Assembly (NCBI GenBank): GCA_946481065.1
Contig: CAMLMA010000065.1
Location: 1-10,376, forward strand
DNA: 10,376 nt
DNA from: an uncultured Nitrosomonadales bacterium
GTDB lineage: Bacteria; Pseudomonadota; Gammaproteobacteria; Burkholderiales; Methylophilaceae
Direction: 5' to 3'
Each line of letters opens with the position of its first letter. Positions within the stretch are counted from its first letter, which is position 1. Positions 7,477 to 10,376 of the stretch are shown here, piece after piece. The notes under the pieces were generated by a model that had not been told where the DNA came from, made no database searches, and saw nothing but the letters and a program-made list of their open reading frames with translations. The translations under genes were made by a program, and so were the position numbers.

Positions 7477-7496
7477 GCTTTGCGCTAGCGCAAAGC
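7477..7496. terminator. Perfect 20-base palindrome after the signalling operon
   Basis: GCTTTGCGCT is followed directly by its exact reverse complement, starting four bases after the stop of the REC-GGDEF-EAL gene. As RNA it would fold with eight paired bases and a CTAG loop. Its position suits transcription termination of the operon, but no run of T follows on the plus strand (the next bases are CATGCG). It may therefore be a weak terminator, a 3' RNA-stabilising stem, or an operator for the ATPase gene that starts 65 bases further on. The palindrome is certain; its function is not. Confidence 0.5.
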
Positions 7497-7561
7497 CATG
7501 CGTGGCGTTCGGCGCATAATAGCCATTCCATATCACGGGCCCTAGCCAGCCGATCCGCATC

Positions 7562-10090
7562 ATGAGCGAATTCCCATCAGGGTTGTCGCACCACCAGGCC
7601 GCGGCACGGCTCGCGCGCGATGGCGCGAATGAGATCCCCAGGGCACAAGCCGGTGCCTGGCGCGCGCTGGTGGCCGAGATCGCGGGCGAGCCCATGTTCC
7701 TGCTGTTGCTCGGCGCGGGCGTCATCTATCTGTTCACCGGCGATACGCGCGAAGCCCTGCTGCTGCTCGGCTTCGTTGTCGTCATCATGGTCATCACCAC
7801 GCTGCAGGAGCGCCGCACGCAGCATGCGCTGGAGGCCTTGCGCGATCTTTCGAGCCCGCGCGCGCTCGCCATACGCGAAGGCCAGCCGCTGCGCATCGCC
7901 GGCCGCGATATCGTGCGTGAGGATGTGCTCATCCTCAACGAAGGCGACCGTGTCCCGGCGGATGGCACACTCATCGGCGGGCACGAACTGGTGGTCGACG
8001 AATCGCTGCTCACCGGAGAATCTGCCCCGGTGAGCAAGTTCGATAGCGATCTGCTGGTGTTCGCCGGCACGCTGGTGGTCAAGGGTCAGGGCATCATGCG
8101 TGTCAGCGCGACCGGCATCCACAGCGCACTCGGCCGCATCGGCAAGAGCCTGCAGGCCATCGGTGACGCACCGTCGCCATTGCGTCGCGAGATCGCGCAG
8201 CTCACCCGCCGGCTTGCCATGCTCGCCGCTTGCCTTTGCCTCGGCTTGACGCTGTTGCACTGGTACTTGCGCGGTGAATGGGTGGCGGCGCTGCTATCGG
8301 GTATCACGCTGGCGATGAGCATCCTGCCGCAAGAGTTCCCGGTCATCATGACCATCATGTTCGCGCTCGGCGCGCGGCGCATCGCCCGCCAGCGCGTACT
8401 GACGCGAAGACTCAACGCCATCGAGACGCTGGGCGAGACGACGGTGCTGTGCGTGGACAAGACCGGCACGCTGACCGAGAACCGCATGGCGCTGGCGGCC
8501 CTGTCGGTAGACGGCGAGCTGCTGGAGTGCACGGCGATCGAGGGACAGGCGCTGCCCGAGCGTTATCATGAGCTGCTTGAATACGCCGTGCTCGCCAGCG
8601 AACTGGCGCCGCACGACCCCATGGAGCGTGCCTTCCACCAATATGCGCACGCCTATCTCGCCAATACCGAGCATCTGCATCCGGACTGGTCGCTGGTGCA
8701 TGAATACGAGCTGACGCCAGAACTGCTGGCGATGACGCACCTCTGGCGCGGCGACGGCGATAGCGCGGACGTGGTCGCGGCCAAAGGCGCGCCAGAAGCG
8801 ATCGCGGATCTTTGTCATCTTTCCGCTACTGAGCATGCCGCACTGCGTGACCAGGTCGAGCAGCTGGCGAGCCGCGGCTTGCGCGTGCTGGCCGTGGCCA
8901 AGGCGCGTCATCCGGTCAGGCACTCGTGGCCGGCGATCCAGCATGATTTCGATTTCACGCTGGTCGGCCTGCTGGGACTGGCCGACCCCCTGCGCAGCAA
9001 CGTGCCAGCGGCCATCGCCGAATGCCAGGCAGCCGGTATCCGGGTGGTGATGATCACCGGGGATTACGCGCGCACGGCCAGCGCCATCGCTGCCCAGGCG
9101 GGGATCGCGCATCGAAGGGTCTTGACGGGGGACGAGCTGCGGAACCTGGAGGCCAAGGAGCTGCGGCAGGCCATCCGCGAGGCCGGTGTCTTCGCGCGCG
9201 TCACGCCGCAGCAGAAACTCATGATCGTCGATGCGCTGAAAGCCGAAGGTGCCGTGGTGGCGATGACGGGTGACGGGGTCAACGACGCGCCGGCGCTGAA
9301 AGCCGCCCATATCGGCATCGCGATGGGCAAGCGCGGCACCGACGTCGCGCGGGAGGCGGCATCGCTGGTCTTGCTGGAGGACGATTTCGCTGCCATCGCC
9401 TCAGCGGTGCGGTTGGGTCGCCGTATCTTCGCCAACCTGCGCCAGGCGTTCATGTATACCTTCGCCGTGCACGTGCCGATCATCGCCTTGTCGATAGCAC
9501 CGGTCTTGCTGGGTGCGCCATGGATACTGGCGCCGATCCATATCGCCTTCCTGGAGCTGGTCATCAATCCGGCCTGTTCACTGGTGTTCGAAGCGGAAGG
9601 CGGTGGGCGGGACCTCATGCACCGACCGCCGCGTTCGACGCATGAGCCGCTCATGACCCTGGGACATATCGCGCTCAGTTTGACCGAAGGCCTGATCGTG
9701 GCGGTAGCCGCCGCTGCTGTCTACCTGGGGCTGCTACAGGCCAAGGGCGATAGCGAAGCTGCGCGCACTTCCGCATTCATGGTGCTGGTCATGGCGAACC
9801 TTGTGCTGATCTTCCCCAACCGCGCAGCTGCGCCGGGCTGGCGCAGCCTGTTCGCGCGACTGCCCAAGGCCAGCCTTTGGGTGCTGGCGGCCACGCTGAC
9901 CGCGCTGGCGCTGGTGACCCATGCGCCGCCCCTGGTGAAGGCCTTCGGCTTCCGGTCGCCGACACTATTGCAATGGCTGCTGACCGTACTCGTGAGCTTG
10001 GCCGCGCTATTGTGCTTCGAGGCGGCCAAGCGCGTTTTCGGCTGGCTGGAAAGTCGCCGTGCAAAGCACGAGCCGCAGACCGCCAGCTAG
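7562..10090 (+). CDS. P-type cation-transporting ATPase, specificity uncertain
   Basis: An inner-membrane ion pump of 842 residues driven by ATP. The order is: a short Cation_ATPase_N-like segment (GLSHHQAAARLARDGANEIP), TM1-2 (about 42-80), actuator domain with TGES (151-154), TM3-4 (about 215-268), phosphorylation site DKTGTLTEN with D299, nucleotide domain with KGAPE (408-412), DPLR (475-478), hinge TGDGVNDAP (569-577), and six C-terminal helices (about 630-822). All catalytic motifs are intact. It resembles type II (MgtA/SERCA-like) pumps, but TM4 carries PQEFP (256-260) instead of PEGLP, and TM6 reads FLELVINPACS without the usual Asn/Asp ion ligands of Ca2+ pumps, so I cannot name the ion. 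No heavy-metal CPC motif or N-terminal metal-binding domain is present. The ATG at 7562 has no clear Shine-Dalgarno. A CATAAT at 7515-7520 could be a -10, but it lacks a matching -35. It is probably transcribed separately from the signalling operon. Confidence 0.92.
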   Translation: MSEFPSGLSHHQAAARLARDGANEIPRAQAGAWRALVAEIAGEPMFLLLLGAGVIYLFTGDTREALLLLGFVVVIMVITTLQERRTQHALEALRDLSSPRALAIREGQPLRIAGRDIVREDVLILNEGDRVPADGTLIGGHELVVDESLLTGESAPVSKFDSDLLVFAGTLVVKGQGIMRVSATGIHSALGRIGKSLQAIGDAPSPLRREIAQLTRRLAMLAACLCLGLTLLHWYLRGEWVAALLSGITLAMSILPQEFPVIMTIMFALGARRIARQRVLTRRLNAIETLGETTVLCVDKTGTLTENRMALAALSVDGELLECTAIEGQALPERYHELLEYAVLASELAPHDPMERAFHQYAHAYLANTEHLHPDWSLVHEYELTPELLAMTHLWRGDGDSADVVAAKGAPEAIADLCHLSATEHAALRDQVEQLASRGLRVLAVAKARHPVRHSWPAIQHDFDFTLVGLLGLADPLRSNVPAAIAECQAAGIRVVMITGDYARTASAIAAQAGIAHRRVLTGDELRNLEAKELRQAIREAGVFARVTPQQKLMIVDALKAEGAVVAMTGDGVNDAPALKAAHIGIAMGKRGTDVAREAASLVLLEDDFAAIASAVRLGRRIFANLRQAFMYTFAVHVPIIALSIAPVLLGAPWILAPIHIAFLELVINPACSLVFEAEGGGRDLMHRPPRSTHEPLMTLGHIALSLTEGLIVAVAAAAVYLGLLQAKGDSEAARTSAFMVLVMANLVLIFPNRAAAPGWRSLFARLPKASLWVLAATLTALALVTHAPPLVKAFGFRSPTLLQWLLTVLVSLAALLCFEAAKRVFGWLESRRAKHEPQTAS

Positions 10091-10093
10091 CAT

Positions 10094-10124
10094 GCGCCGC
10101 TATCCAGCTGGCAGGGCGCCGCTA
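10094..10124. repeat. Short direct repeat between convergent genes
   Basis: The nine-base word GCGCCGCTA occurs at 10094-10102 and again at 10116-10124, two helical turns apart (22 bases), in the short gap between the ATPase stop and the convergent membrane gene. Two same-phase copies could be a protein site, but the word is simple and GC-rich. I see no clear bidirectional terminator in this gap. Confidence 0.25.
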
Positions 10125-10155
10125 GGGATGGCCGATCAGGACGTCGGATAACCGC

Positions 10156-10376
10156 TCAGGACGCTTGGCCGAGCTGCAGGCGCTTACGCAGCGTGAACTT
10201 GCGCGAGGCGCGGATGCGGCTCAGCAGATTGGCGCGCTGGCCGGTGAACCAGCTGTAGAAACTCCAGATGATGGCGATGACGTAAGCACTGACACCGCCG
10301 ATGACGGCGCCCTCGTAGGCAAAGGCGAACCAGCCGAATGCGGCGACGAATGCAGCGAAGACGGCCGGGATAACGG
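10156..10376 (-). CDS. C-terminal part of an unidentified membrane protein
   Basis: An open frame on the minus strand enters from the right edge (first full codon at 10374) and ends at TGA 10158-10156, giving the last 72 residues of a protein. No start codon lies inside the window. The visible part has two hydrophobic segments, AVFAAFVAAFGWFAFAY and a second one containing AYVIAIIWSFYSWF. A strongly basic tail follows (SRIRASRKFTLRKR, then LQLGQAS). By the positive-inside rule that tail should lie in the cytoplasm. I do not recognise the family; it could be a small membrane protein or the end of a larger transporter or enzyme. It runs convergently with the ATPase gene, 65 bases apart, so no shared operon is implied. 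The long open frame, hydrophobic pattern and clean basic tail make a real gene likely. Confidence 0.7.
   Translation of the reverse strand, partial: VIPAVFAAFVAAFGWFAFAYEGAVIGGVSAYVIAIIWSFYSWFTGQRANLLSRIRASRKFTLRKRLQLGQAS

Noticed and set aside
8294..9310. Open frame of 338 codons antisense to the ATPase gene
   Set aside because: Shadow of the P-type ATPase, whose motifs span the same bases without a break.

Overview
The window is a GC-rich, densely coded stretch of bacterial chromosome. Codon use looks even throughout, and I see no transposase, integrase, tRNA, rRNA or CRISPR array. The gene content (a ChaN-family lipoprotein, PAS-GGDEF and REC-GGDEF-EAL proteins, a DivK-like receiver, a DUF2805/TIGR03643 protein) fits a beta- or gammaproteobacterium. 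That placement comes from gene content only, and I cannot name a genus.

Left end (1-1476). Two small minus-strand genes, a 69-residue protein with four cysteines and a DUF2805 protein, appear to be joined by an overlapping TTGA stop/start. They diverge from a plus-strand gene for a ChaN-family lipoprotein, which belongs to a haem/iron-related family.

Centre (about 1545-7472). This is a cyclic-di-GMP signalling block, all on the plus strand. A PAS-GGDEF diguanylate cyclase has its own sigma70-like promoter and a strong Shine-Dalgarno. After a 142-base gap containing two competing hairpins come three genes joined by ATGA overlaps: a soluble PAS-GAF-PAS-PAS histidine kinase, a single-domain receiver, and a REC-GGDEF-EAL protein. 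The simplest reading is that the kinase senses a cytosolic cue and phosphorylates both receivers. The REC-GGDEF-EAL protein would then adjust c-di-GMP, and the lone receiver would act as a second output, shuttle or phosphate sink. Both GGDEF domains keep their catalytic signature and an RxxD product-inhibition site, and the EAL domain keeps its main catalytic motifs. No c-di-GMP effector is visible here.

Right end (7477-10376). A perfect 20-base palindrome follows the signalling operon. Then comes a complete P-type ion-pumping ATPase with an unusual PQEFP motif in transmembrane helix 4, so its ion is uncertain. A membrane-protein gene, cut by the window edge, runs towards it on the minus strand.

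I found no clearly unprecedented system. The points most worth a second look are the coupled kinase/two-receiver/c-di-GMP operon with its hairpin leader, the coupled small-protein pair at the left end, and the ATPase of unknown specificity.
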